Below are positions 24,000-32,752 of a DNA stretch of 64,000 nt, piece after piece (the first letter of the stretch is position 1; each line of letters opens with the position of its first letter). Position numbers and translations under genes: made by a program. Source of the DNA: Thermocatellispora tengchongensis (GTDB lineage: Bacteria; Actinomycetota; Actinomycetes; Streptosporangiales; Streptosporangiaceae); assembly GCF_014202315.1 (NCBI RefSeq), contig NZ_JACHGN010000028.1:62001-126000 (forward strand), given 5' to 3'. A model generated the notes under the pieces. The model was not told where the DNA came from. It saw only the letters and a list, made by a program, of their open reading frames with translations, and did not search any database.

Positions 24000-25826
24000 A
24001 TGATGCGCACCCCCTCCGCCTGGATCGGGGTCAGCCTGGTCGCGCTGATGGTGGTCCTGGCCGTGATCGGCCCGCCGATCTGGGGCGAGGCGGCCGAGAG
24101 GATCGACCCGGGCGCGGTGCTCCAGGGGGCCTCGGCCGCCCACCCGCTCGGCACCGACAACCTGGGCCGCGACCTGCTGGCGCGGGTGCTGGTCGCCGGG
24201 CGGCTCTCGCTCGCGCTGGCGCTGCTGGCCACGCTCGCGGGCGGGCTGGCCGGGGTGGTGCTCGGCGCGCTGCCCTCGGTGCTGCCGCGCCGGGCCGCCC
24301 GGCTGGTCACCGCCACGGTGAACACCCTGGTCGCCTTCCCCGGCCTGCTGCTGGCCATGTTCATCGCCGTGATCGCGGGGCTGGGGGCGCGCGGCGCGGT
24401 GCTGGGCATCGCCGCCGCGGTCGCCCCCGGCGTCGCCCGGCTCACCCAGACCCTCGCCGCCTCGGTCGCCGGGCGCGACTACGTGGCGGCGGCCCGGCTG
24501 CTCGGCGTGCCCCGGCCGCTCATCCTGGTCCGGCACGTGCTGCCGAACATCGCCGAGCCGCTGATCCTCAACCTGGCCCAGGCCATGGGCGGCGCGCTGC
24601 TCGGCCTGGCCGGGATGTCCTTCCTGGGGCTCGGCGTCCAGCCGCCCGCCTACGACTGGGGCCGGCTGCTGTTCGACGGGTTCTCCCGCATCTACGTCAC
24701 GCCGGTCGTGGCGCTCGGCCCGGCGGTCGCGGTCGCGCTGGCCGGGATCGGGTTCAACCTGCTCGGGGACGCGCTGGCCCGCGCCGCCGCCCGTACCCGG
24801 GCGGCCGGTGCGGCGCCCGCCGGTGCCGCGCCCGCGCCCGCGGACCCCGGCGAGCCCGATCCGGACGCCGTCCTGGAGGTGCGCGACCTGACCGTGGCCT
24901 TCCCCGGCGGCCTGACCCCGGTGCGCGGAGTGTCGCTGACCCTGCGGCCGGGCGAGATCGTGGGCCTGGTGGGGGAGTCGGGCAGCGGCAAGAGCCTCAC
25001 CGCCGCCGCCATCGGCGGGCTCGTGCCCTACCCCGGCGTGGTGCGGGCCGGGGCGCTGCGGCTGTGCGGGCGCGACGCCCGTACGATGCCGGACCGGGAG
25101 CTGGGCACCGCGCTCGCCATGGTGTTCCAGGACCCGATGGCCTCGCTCAACCCCGCGCTGCGGGTCGGCGGGCAGCTCGCCGAGGTGGCCACCGTGCACC
25201 TGGGCGCCTCGCGCGCCGAGGCCGCGCGGCGGGCCGTGGACCGGCTCGGGCACGTGCGCATCCCCGACCCGGAGCGGCGGGCCCGGCAGCACCCGCACGA
25301 ACTGTCCGGCGGCATGCGGCAGCGCGCGGTCATCGCCATGGGGCTGATGGGCACGCCGCGGCTGATCGTCGCCGACGAGCCCACCACCGCGCTGGACGTC
25401 ACCGTGCAGCGGCAGATCCTCACGCTGCTGCGCGAGGTCACCGCCGAGACCGGGGCGGCCACGCTGTTCATCTCGCACGACATCGCCGTGGTGGGCGAGC
25501 TGTGCGACCGGGTCGTGGTCATGTACGCCGGGCGCGTGGTCGAGGAGCTGCCGGTGGCGGAGCTGGCCGGGGGCGCGGCGCACCCGTACACGCGGGCCCT
25601 GGTCGCCTCGGTGCCCGGGATGGACACCGACCGGTCCCGGCCGCTGGCCGGCATCCCGGGCCGTCCGCCCGCGCCCGGCGGCATCGGCCCGGGGTGCGCG
25701 TTCGCGCCCCGCTGCCCCGTCGCCACCTCCCGCTGCACCGCCGAACGCCCGCCCCTCGCCCCGTACGCGCCCGAGCCCGGCGCGAGCACAGCCCACAAGG
25801 TCGCCTGCTGGGAGGCAGCCGCATGA
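24000..25826 (+). CDS. Fused peptide ABC permease (DppC-like) and ATPase (DppD-like)
   Basis: 609 residues. Residues 1-265 are a DppC permease: one N-terminal helix, HPLGTDNLGRDLLARVLVAGRLSL, six helices, and the coupling loop DYVAAARLLGVPRPLILVRHVLPNI. A flexible Ala/Pro linker (about 265-300) leads to a full DppD-type ATPase: Walker A GESGSGKS, Q-loop MVFQDPMASLNP, signature LSGGMRQR, Walker B LIVADEPTTALD, H-loop SHD, and the C-terminal oligopeptide ATPase tail with cysteines (CAFAPRCPVATSRC). In most operons these are two genes. Start ATG 24000, with element-derived AAAAGGG upstream. The 3' end overlaps the next ATPase by ATGA. Confidence 0.9.
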   Translation: MMRTPSAWIGVSLVALMVVLAVIGPPIWGEAAERIDPGAVLQGASAAHPLGTDNLGRDLLARVLVAGRLSLALALLATLAGGLAGVVLGALPSVLPRRAARLVTATVNTLVAFPGLLLAMFIAVIAGLGARGAVLGIAAAVAPGVARLTQTLAASVAGRDYVAAARLLGVPRPLILVRHVLPNIAEPLILNLAQAMGGALLGLAGMSFLGLGVQPPAYDWGRLLFDGFSRIYVTPVVALGPAVAVALAGIGFNLLGDALARAAARTRAAGAAPAGAAPAPADPGEPDPDAVLEVRDLTVAFPGGLTPVRGVSLTLRPGEIVGLVGESGSGKSLTAAAIGGLVPYPGVVRAGALRLCGRDARTMPDRELGTALAMVFQDPMASLNPALRVGGQLAEVATVHLGASRAEAARRAVDRLGHVRIPDPERRARQHPHELSGGMRQRAVIAMGLMGTPRLIVADEPTTALDVTVQRQILTLLREVTAETGAATLFISHDIAVVGELCDRVVVMYAGRVVEELPVAELAGGAAHPYTRALVASVPGMDTDRSRPLAGIPGRPPAPGGIGPGCAFAPRCPVATSRCTAERPPLAPYAPEPGASTAHKVACWEAAA

Positions 25827-26518
25827 TCATCGAAGACCTGTCGGTGCGCTTCGGCGCGTTCACGGCCGTGGACGGGGTGACGCTGCCGATCCCGCCGGGG
25901 TCGGCCGTCGGGCTGGTGGGGGAGTCGGGGTCGGGCAAGTCCACCCTGGCCAGGGCGGTGGCCGGGCTGGTGCCGTACACCGGGAGGATCGAGGGCGCCC
26001 GCCGGGTGCAGATGGTGTTCCAGGACCCGTACGCGTCGCTCGACCCCCGGATGACCGTCGGCGCCTCGATCGGCGAGGGCCTGCGCGGGCTCGGCCGGGA
26101 CGCCCGGCGGCGGGAGGTGGCCCGGCTGCTGGACCTGGTGGCGCTCCCCGCCGACCTGGCCGGCCGCTACCCGCGCGAGCTGTCCGGCGGGCAGCGCCAG
26201 CGGGTGGCCATCGCCCGTGCGCTGGGCGCCCGCCCCGAACTGCTGATCGCCGACGAGATCACCTCCGCCCTGGACGTGTCGGTCCAGGGCGCGGTGCTCA
26301 ACCTGGTCCGTACGCTCCGCGCCGAGCTGGGCCTGTCCATGCTGTTCATCTCGCACAACCTGGCGGTCGTCCGGTACGTCTGCGACGTGATCGCGGTGAT
26401 GCGGGAGGGCAGGCTGGTGGAGACCGGTCCGGCGGAGGAGGTCGTGGCGGAGCCGCGGCACGACTACACCCGCGCGCTGCTCGCCGCGGTCCCCCGCCTG
26501 ACGGGCGAGCGGGGCTAG
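25823..26518 (+). CDS. Peptide ABC transporter ATPase, DppF-like (short)
   Basis: 231 residues, ATG 25823 with GGGAGG upstream, four-base overlap with the fusion gene. Complete nucleotide-binding domain: Walker A GESGSGKS, Q-loop MVFQDPYASLDP, signature LSGGQRQR, Walker B LLIADEITSALD, H-loop SHN. The C-terminal Cys-rich oligopeptide tail found in most DppF proteins is missing; the chain ends soon after EPRHDYTRALLAAVPRL. It pairs with the ATPase half of the fusion to drive import. Last gene of the operon, with its stop overlapping the convergent racemase gene by four bases. Confidence 0.92.
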   Translation: MIIEDLSVRFGAFTAVDGVTLPIPPGSAVGLVGESGSGKSTLARAVAGLVPYTGRIEGARRVQMVFQDPYASLDPRMTVGASIGEGLRGLGRDARRREVARLLDLVALPADLAGRYPRELSGGQRQRVAIARALGARPELLIADEITSALDVSVQGAVLNLVRTLRAELGLSMLFISHNLAVVRYVCDVIAVMREGRLVETGPAEEVVAEPRHDYTRALLAAVPRLTGERG

Positions 26519-27621
26519 AGCGGGATCCACTCCGTGTCCACGGTGACCTCCTTGAGGATCTCCGGGATCGGCTCCACGCCCAGCCCGGGGCCCGTGGGCA
26601 CGGCCAGGTGGCCGTCCTCCAGCGTGAACGGCGCGGTGATGTCGGTGGCGAAGTAGCGGCGCGAGGCGGAGGTGTCGCCGGGCAGGGTGAAGCCGGGCAG
26701 CGCGGCCAGCGCGACGTTCGCGGCCCGGCCGAGGCCGGTCTCCAGCATGCCGCCGCACCACACCGGCACGCCGTGCGCCTGGCACAGGTCGTGGATGCGC
26801 CGGGCCTCCAGGTAGCCGCCGACCCGGCCGGGCTTGATGTTGACCACCGAGCACGCGCCGAGCGTGATGGCCGCCGCGGCGTGCGCGGCCGACTCGATGG
26901 ACTCGTCCAGGCAGATCGGCGTGCGCACCGTGCGTGCCAGCGACGCGTGCTGCACCAGGTCGTCCTCGGCGAGCGGCTGCTCGATCAGCAGCAGGCCGAA
27001 CGCGTCGAGCCGGGCCAGGTGGGGCGCGTCGGCCAGGGTGTAGGCGGCGTTGGCGTCCACCTGGAGCAGCAGGTCGTCGCCGAACCGTTCGCGCACCGCC
27101 CGCACCGGGGCGAGGTCCCAGCCGGGCTCGATCTTCAGCTTGATCCGGACGTAGCCCTCGTCCACGTAGCCCTGCACCGCGTCCAGCAGCTCGGGCACCG
27201 AGTCCATGATGCCGACCGAGACCCCGCACGGCACCCGGTCGCGCGCCGCGCCGAGGAACCCGGCGAACGACTCGCCCGAGGCGCGCAGCCGGGCGTCCAG
27301 CACGGCCGTCTCCAGCGCCGCCTTGGCCATGCGGTGGCCCTTGACCGACGACAGCGCGCGCGACACGCCGTACGGGTCGGCGTCCTTCGGCAGGGCCGGG
27401 ATGAGGAAACGGCGCAGCACGTCGGCGGCGCCCTCGGCGTACTCGGCGGAGTACATCGGCTCGCCCATGGCCACGCACTCGCCCCAGCCCTCGGCCTCCG
27501 GCGTGACCGCGCGCACCAGCAGCACGTCGCGTACGGTGGCGGTGCCGAACGAGGTACGGAACGGCGCGACCAGGGGCATCGAGATCCGGCGCAGCTCGAT
27601 TCCGGTGACGGGAGGGATCAC
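26515..27621 (-). CDS. Enolase-superfamily N-succinylamino acid racemase / o-succinylbenzoate synthase-like
   Basis: A 368-residue member of the muconate-lactonizing subgroup. Catalytic features are present: KLK in RIKLKIEPGWD, metal ligands in LQVDANAAY, IEQPL and LDESI, the second lysine in VVNIKPGRVGG, and the closing WCGGMLETGLG that marks NSAR/OSBS proteins rather than dipeptide epimerases. GTG start 27621, overlapping the upstream GNAT gene by GTGA. No other menaquinone gene is nearby. A GNAT partner and a peptide importer are nearby, which favours N-succinylamino acid racemase in D- to L-amino acid conversion. Bifunctional OSBS activity is possible. Confidence 0.85.
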   Translation of the reverse strand: MIPPVTGIELRRISMPLVAPFRTSFGTATVRDVLLVRAVTPEAEGWGECVAMGEPMYSAEYAEGAADVLRRFLIPALPKDADPYGVSRALSSVKGHRMAKAALETAVLDARLRASGESFAGFLGAARDRVPCGVSVGIMDSVPELLDAVQGYVDEGYVRIKLKIEPGWDLAPVRAVRERFGDDLLLQVDANAAYTLADAPHLARLDAFGLLLIEQPLAEDDLVQHASLARTVRTPICLDESIESAAHAAAAITLGACSVVNIKPGRVGGYLEARRIHDLCQAHGVPVWCGGMLETGLGRAANVALAALPGFTLPGDTSASRRYFATDITAPFTLEDGHLAVPTGPGLGVEPIPEILKEVTVDTEWIPL

Positions 27622-28376
27622 AGGGCACCTCGCTCAACCACGTAGTACGACTTGTCATGAAAACCGGTGACCCGGCCGCCCGCAACCATCAATCCGCCCA
27701 GCACCTCGCGCAGCGCGTGCCGCCACGCCTTGGCGGCGCCCGGATCGCGCCGGCGCATCCCCTCGATGTCCTCGGGCAGCGCGACCAGCACCGTGCCCGC
27801 GCCGTCCACGGCCCCGGCCACCGGCAGCCCGTCCCGCACGCCGAGCGCCATGGGCGTACCGGCGGGGACCGCGACGGCCGGGTGCGCCTCCGCCAGCCGC
27901 CACACGGCCAGCAGCCGATCGCTCTCGTCGCCGGCGTTGATCGCGTCGTCCATCGGGCCGTAGAACGAGGTCAGGTACTCCTCCGGCCGGGCGCCCAGCT
28001 TGGCCAGGTTGAAGTGCGCGTTGCGCCGGACCAGGGGGTCGAAGGTCCAGGTGATCCGGGCCAGTCCGTGCCGCAGCGCCCACTCGCGCTGGTGCAGCTT
28101 CAGCGCCAGCCCGATCCCGCGCCCGCTCGCCGCGCCGGTGATGTGCGAGTGCAGCACCTCGCCCGCCGGCCGGCCCAGGAACCCCACCGACGCCCCCACC
28201 AGCGTGCCGCCCTGGTACGCCCCCGCGACATAGTTGCCCGAGTGCGCCAGAGCCCGCAACAGCTCCACCGTCACCGCCGCACCACCGGGGTCCGGCCCCC
28301 AGATGCGGTCGAACAGCAGCCGGACGTCCTCCATGTCCTCGACGTCCCGCAGCTCGCGCACCACCGGTTCGCTCAC
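27618..28376 (-). CDS. GNAT-family acyltransferase (COG3375-like) coupled to the racemase
   Basis: 252 residues from GTG 28376, which has GGAAGG seven bases upstream; ATG 28397 is an alternative. The GNAT fold shows LLFDRIWGPDPGG, YVAGAYQGGTLVGASVGFLG, the acyl-CoA pyrophosphate loop GAASGRGIGLALKLHQREWALRHGLARITWTFDPLVRRNAHFNLAKLG, then EEYLTSFYG. This long-form GNAT group is often next to N-succinylamino acid racemase, where it succinylates D-amino acids before racemisation. Its stop overlaps the racemase GTG, so the two are translationally coupled. No desuccinylase (M20 peptidase) is in this window. Confidence 0.82.
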   Translation of the reverse strand: MSEPVVRELRDVEDMEDVRLLFDRIWGPDPGGAAVTVELLRALAHSGNYVAGAYQGGTLVGASVGFLGRPAGEVLHSHITGAASGRGIGLALKLHQREWALRHGLARITWTFDPLVRRNAHFNLAKLGARPEEYLTSFYGPMDDAINAGDESDRLLAVWRLAEAHPAVAVPAGTPMALGVRDGLPVAGAVDGAGTVLVALPEDIEGMRRRDPGAAKAWRHALREVLGGLMVAGGRVTGFHDKSYYVVERGAL

Positions 28377-28458
28377 CTGCCCGCCTTCCGTCGCCATGTC
28401 CCCCGCGACGGTATGCCAGGCACGAGGCGGGCGGTTCGTGCCGGACTCCCAAGAAAAC

Positions 28459-28506
28459 GCCCGTCCTCGTCGGCCCGCCCAAAACAGCGGGCCGACGAGG
28501 ACGGGC
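28459..28506 (-). terminator. Rho-independent terminator after the SPW gene
   Basis: Perfect 20-bp stem (28459-28478 with 28487-28506) around the eight-base loop CCAAAACA. Read on the minus strand, the stem is followed by GTTTTCTT, a short U-run, so it ends transcription coming from the SPW/small-ORF genes before the GNAT gene. It is the strongest hairpin in the window. Confidence 0.85.
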
Positions 28507-28572
28507 TCGACGGTCTCGTACGCTCGGCCGGGGCCCTTGGCCTCAACCCCGGCACGATCCGTGCCCCCGGGC

Positions 28573-28737
28573 TCAGCCCCGGCGCGGTCCGGGCCCTGCC
28601 GTGGGCGCCGGCTCGGCCGGTTCGGAGCGCGCCCCCGCCGCCGGGGCGGCGCCGGCGGCACGGCCCTGCCCGGCCATGCCGCCCTCGGCGAGGAAGCGCA
28701 GCAGACGTCCTGCCTCCATCGGCGTCCCGCGGGTCAC
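28573..28737 (-). CDS. Possible small coupled ORF (54 aa)
   Basis: A short frame starting GTG at 28737, overlapping the SPW stop by GTGA. It encodes VTRGTPMEAGRLLRFLAEGG and then an Ala/Gly/Pro-rich tail. An internal ATG (MEAGRLL) has no ribosome site of its own. The four-base overlap is the main support; the composition is low complexity and no family is recognised. It may not be translated. Confidence 0.25.
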   Translation of the reverse strand: MTRGTPMEAGRLLRFLAEGGMAGQGRAAGAAPAAGARSEPAEPAPTAGPGPRRG

Positions 28738-29090
28738 GCGTGCGCGGAACGCCTGCTCTGCACCTGCGGCAGGGCGACCCAGAGGCCGGCCGCCACGGCG
28801 AGCACGCCGGCGATCCACGCCGTCCACGCGGCGACCGCGACGTCCTGGAAGCCGAACACCCACGGCGAGACGAACAGCAGCACGCCGAGCACGACGTGCG
28901 TCCACTCGCTGAGCACGGCCTCGGGGACGGCCAGCGACCACAGGGCCCCGGCGGCGAGCAGCACACCCAGGACGACCAGCGCCCAGGTGCCGCGCGCCTC
29001 GTCGGGGGCGGCCCAGATCGGGGTCAGCGCGGTCACCAGACCGGCGGCGAACGCCACCCAGTCCTGCCAGCGCACCCACTTCCTGTCCAT
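28734..29090 (-). CDS. SPW-repeat membrane protein
   Basis: 118 residues with four membrane helices. It begins MDRKWVRWQDWVAFAAGLVTALTPIW and carries the family's defining SPWVFGF in the second half (LGVLLFVSPWVFGFQDVAVAAWTAWIAGVLAVAAGLWVAL). The first repeat has TPIW at the equivalent position. SPW-repeat proteins are small bacterial membrane proteins of unknown function. A GGAGGTG ribosome site lies just upstream of ATG 29090. It is on the same strand as, and downstream of, the heat-shock regulator gene and ends in the strong terminator at 28459. Confidence 0.85.
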   Translation of the reverse strand: MDRKWVRWQDWVAFAAGLVTALTPIWAAPDEARGTWALVVLGVLLAAGALWSLAVPEAVLSEWTHVVLGVLLFVSPWVFGFQDVAVAAWTAWIAGVLAVAAGLWVALPQVQSRRSAHA

Positions 29091-29177
29091 CGAGCACCTC
29101 CTAGGGGAATCGATCGGCGGCCGGAGCGGCGCGTCCCCCGCCCTCCGGCCACGCCTCGAACCCGGGCTGCGGGGAGA

Positions 29178-29516
29178 TCAGCCGGTATCGGCGAGTTCCG
29201 GCCGGTGCTCCCGCTCCCTGAGCCTGGCGCGAGCGGCGTCGAGTTCCTTGCGGATCTCGTCCAGCTCGCGTTCGAGTTCGAGGATGCGGCGGATGGCCAC
29301 CAGGGTCATGCCCTGGCCGGTCATCCGGGTGACGTGCTGGAGGGTCATGATGTCGCGCCGCGAGTAGCGGCGCTGGCCCCCGCTGGAGCGGCGCGGGCTG
29401 ACGATCTCCTGCTGGTCCAGGCGGCGCAGGTAGGCGTGCTGCACCTGGAGCATCTCGGCGACCTGCCCCAGCGAGTAGAGCGGCGCGTGCTCGTTGTCGA
29501 ACGGCAGTGTGGACAT
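29178..29516 (-). CDS. MerR-family heat-shock-type regulator (HspR-like)
   Basis: 112 residues from ATG 29516 (GGGAGGT upstream). MerR winged helix: APLYSLGQVAEMLQVQHAYLRRLDQQEIVSPRRSSGGQRRYSRRDIMTLQHVTRMTGQGMTLVAIRRILELE, then a coiled coil (ERELDEIRKELDAARARLRERE). The arrangement matches HspR-type repressors encoded beside chaperone genes. It lacks metal or drug-binding cysteines. It lies 64 bases downstream of the Hsp20 gene on the same strand and is probably cotranscribed and autoregulatory. No HAIR-type sequence was identified by eye. Confidence 0.85.
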   Translation of the reverse strand: MSTLPFDNEHAPLYSLGQVAEMLQVQHAYLRRLDQQEIVSPRRSSGGQRRYSRRDIMTLQHVTRMTGQGMTLVAIRRILELERELDEIRKELDAARARLREREHRPELADTG

Positions 29517-29580
29517 CACGACCTCCCTGGTACGCGGACGCGCGGGCCGGGACGCGGCCCGCGCCGTCCGTACGGCCCGT

Positions 29581-30009
29581 TCAGGCGTTGATGGCCTTCG
29601 TCTCGCCGCGCTGGACCTCGACCTTGCGCGGCCTGGCACGCTCCAGAACCGGGATGCGCACCTCCAGTACGCCGTTGTCGTACCGGGCGTCGATCTTCTC
29701 GGAGTCGAGGTGCTCGGACAGGTAGACGCGCCTGGTGAAGGTGCCCATCGGCCGCTCGCGCACGAACACCTGCTCGTTCTCGCCGATCTCCTCCTCACGA
29801 CGCGCGCTGACCGTCAGCACGCCGCGGTCCACCGTCACCTCGATGGAACCCGGGTCGATCCCCGGCAGATCGAACCTGAGCATCACGTCGCCCTCGCGCC
29901 GGACCCCGTCGAGCGGCATCACCGGACCGTTGCCGAAGGTCTGCCGGGCCAGCCGGCTGAACTGACGCTCGAACTCCTGCATGAACGGGTCGATCGAAGT
30001 CAAGAGCAT
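29581..30009 (-). CDS. Hsp20/alpha-crystallin small heat-shock protein
   Basis: 142 residues from ATG 30009, with GGGAGGTT upstream. N-terminal arm MLLTSIDPFMQEFERQFSRL, then the alpha-crystallin domain: DVMLRFDLPGIDPGSIEVTVDRGVLTVSARREEE, FVRERPMGTFTRRVYLSEHLDSEKIDARYDNGVLEVRIPVLERARPRKVEV. The GVLEVRIPV strand gives the usual C-terminal oligomerisation contact. ATP-independent holdase that binds unfolding proteins under heat. Upstream of the MerR regulator, forming a two-gene heat-shock operon. Confidence 0.93.
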   Translation of the reverse strand: MLLTSIDPFMQEFERQFSRLARQTFGNGPVMPLDGVRREGDVMLRFDLPGIDPGSIEVTVDRGVLTVSARREEEIGENEQVFVRERPMGTFTRRVYLSEHLDSEKIDARYDNGVLEVRIPVLERARPRKVEVQRGETKAINA

Positions 30010-30052
30010 GTCCAACCTCCCTCGCTGGACTGGAACCTCCAACTTCAGTTAT

Positions 30053-30081
30053 AAGTTAGCTCGCTCTGTGTGTAGATGCAA
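30053..30081 (-). promoter_or_regulatory. Probable promoter of the Hsp20 operon
   Basis: On the minus strand TTGCAT (30081-30076), 17 bases, TAACTT (30058-30053). An inverted pair AACTT, seven bases, AAGTT (30041-30057) overlaps the -10 region and could be a repressor site. It resembles neither CIRCE nor the mycobacterial HAIR consensus. Confidence 0.4.
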
Positions 30082-30849
30082 CCTGTAGTCCTGGGATATT
30101 TCCCCTGGTCAACGCCCCGACCAGCGCGACTGACAAGGTCCCGCCCCACCCGCCCCACTGGCACCGCTGTGGGCCGACAGCGAGCCGGACTTGCGCTCCG
30201 GACGACAGACCTCCTCCGCACCCGCCCCACCCGGGACGGGCATCCGGCCAGACGGGATGGGCCCCGACCCCAGACGGACCCGACCCACAGACGGGATGGC
30301 AGCCGACCCCAGACGGACCCGACCACCGCCCGTGGCGTGCCTCCCGGCCGGTGCCCTACACCCGAGCCGTCGGCAGCGAGACACTCCGCTCGGCAAACCG
30401 GCCGTGCGCGGGCCCAGCGCGTGCGTGACCGAGGCAGGCCGGCGCTGCCATGGGCAGTCCGGCGGCGAGGCCCCACCCCGGCAGCGCCCTGCTCGGAGGG
30501 GGGCGCCCTGCCCCTGCGCGCAGCGGTCATGTGCGGGTGCCACGGTGACGGGGCCGCGCTGCAACGCAGGTCCCGCCCCGCCCCGGTCGGCGGGACCGGG
30601 TACGGGTGGCGGGTTGGCGCCGTCACCGCAGTAGCTGTGCGCTGTGACCGCCGCAGGTCGGCTCTGCGAGTGGGGCGGGGCGACGCCCCGCCAGGGCAGC
30701 CGGCGCTGCCCGTGGCGTGCCTCCTGGGCCGTGCCGGGGCGGCGCCGCGACCGCAGTCGGCCCCTGGAGCGCGGCAGGGCGGTCCTGCGGCGGCAGCGCG
30801 TCCGGGACGCCGCGTCCAGGACCCGGTGGGAGGGGCCGGGGCCTCGGGG
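30082..30849. other. Repeat-bearing non-coding region between groEL and hsp20
   Basis: 768 bases with no credible gene. Open frames are Arg/Pro/Gly-rich without ribosome sites. The DNA contains a 39-bp tandem duplication (30251-30327) and the 17-mer GCCCGTGGCGTGCCTCC twice (30328-30344 and 30708-30724). Variants of a GCCGGCGCTGCC block occur near 30437 and 30698, and there are many GGGAC/GACCC stretches. It looks like degenerate repeated or decayed DNA downstream of groEL. It could hold a 3' untranslated region or an unrecognised RNA. Confidence 0.5.
30251..30327. repeat. Two-copy 39-bp tandem repeat
   Basis: GACGGGATGG followed by CCGACCCCAGACGGACCCGA occurs at 30251-30289 and again at 30290-30327 with a few differences (GCC versus CAG at the junction). 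It lies in the non-coding region beside groEL. Confidence 0.7.
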
Positions 30850-32598
<1,749 letters not shown>

Positions 32599-32666
32599 CA
32601 ATGTGTGTAGCACCAGCGGGCCGCGGCGGCAACATCCGCGCCCTGAAGTCGGCGGATTCGGCGCCC

Positions 32667-32695
32667 TTGCCAGGAGCTACTCCTTCAGCTATACA
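32667..32695 (+). promoter_or_regulatory. Sigma-70-like promoter of the NEW3/ABC operon
   Basis: TTGCCA (32667-32672), 17 bases, TATACA (32690-32695): an unusually good housekeeping-type promoter for such GC-rich DNA. The predicted start is near 32702, giving a leader of about 50 bases to the ATG at 32753, with GGGAGG inside it. Confidence 0.65.
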
Positions 32696-32752
32696 TTCTC
32701 TCCAACTTCACTTGGAGGATCGGACCGGTCACTCAAGGGAGGTTTGGGTCCG

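Noticed and set aside
26515..27621. Assignment as menaquinone-pathway MenC
   Set aside because: No other men genes are present; the coupled GNAT gene and importer point to amino-acid racemisation, although OSBS side activity is possible.
28459..28506. Long perfect hairpin as a possible mobile-element end
   Set aside because: It is a single copy, lies between a gene end and the next gene, and is followed by a U-run on the minus strand, so a terminator explains it.
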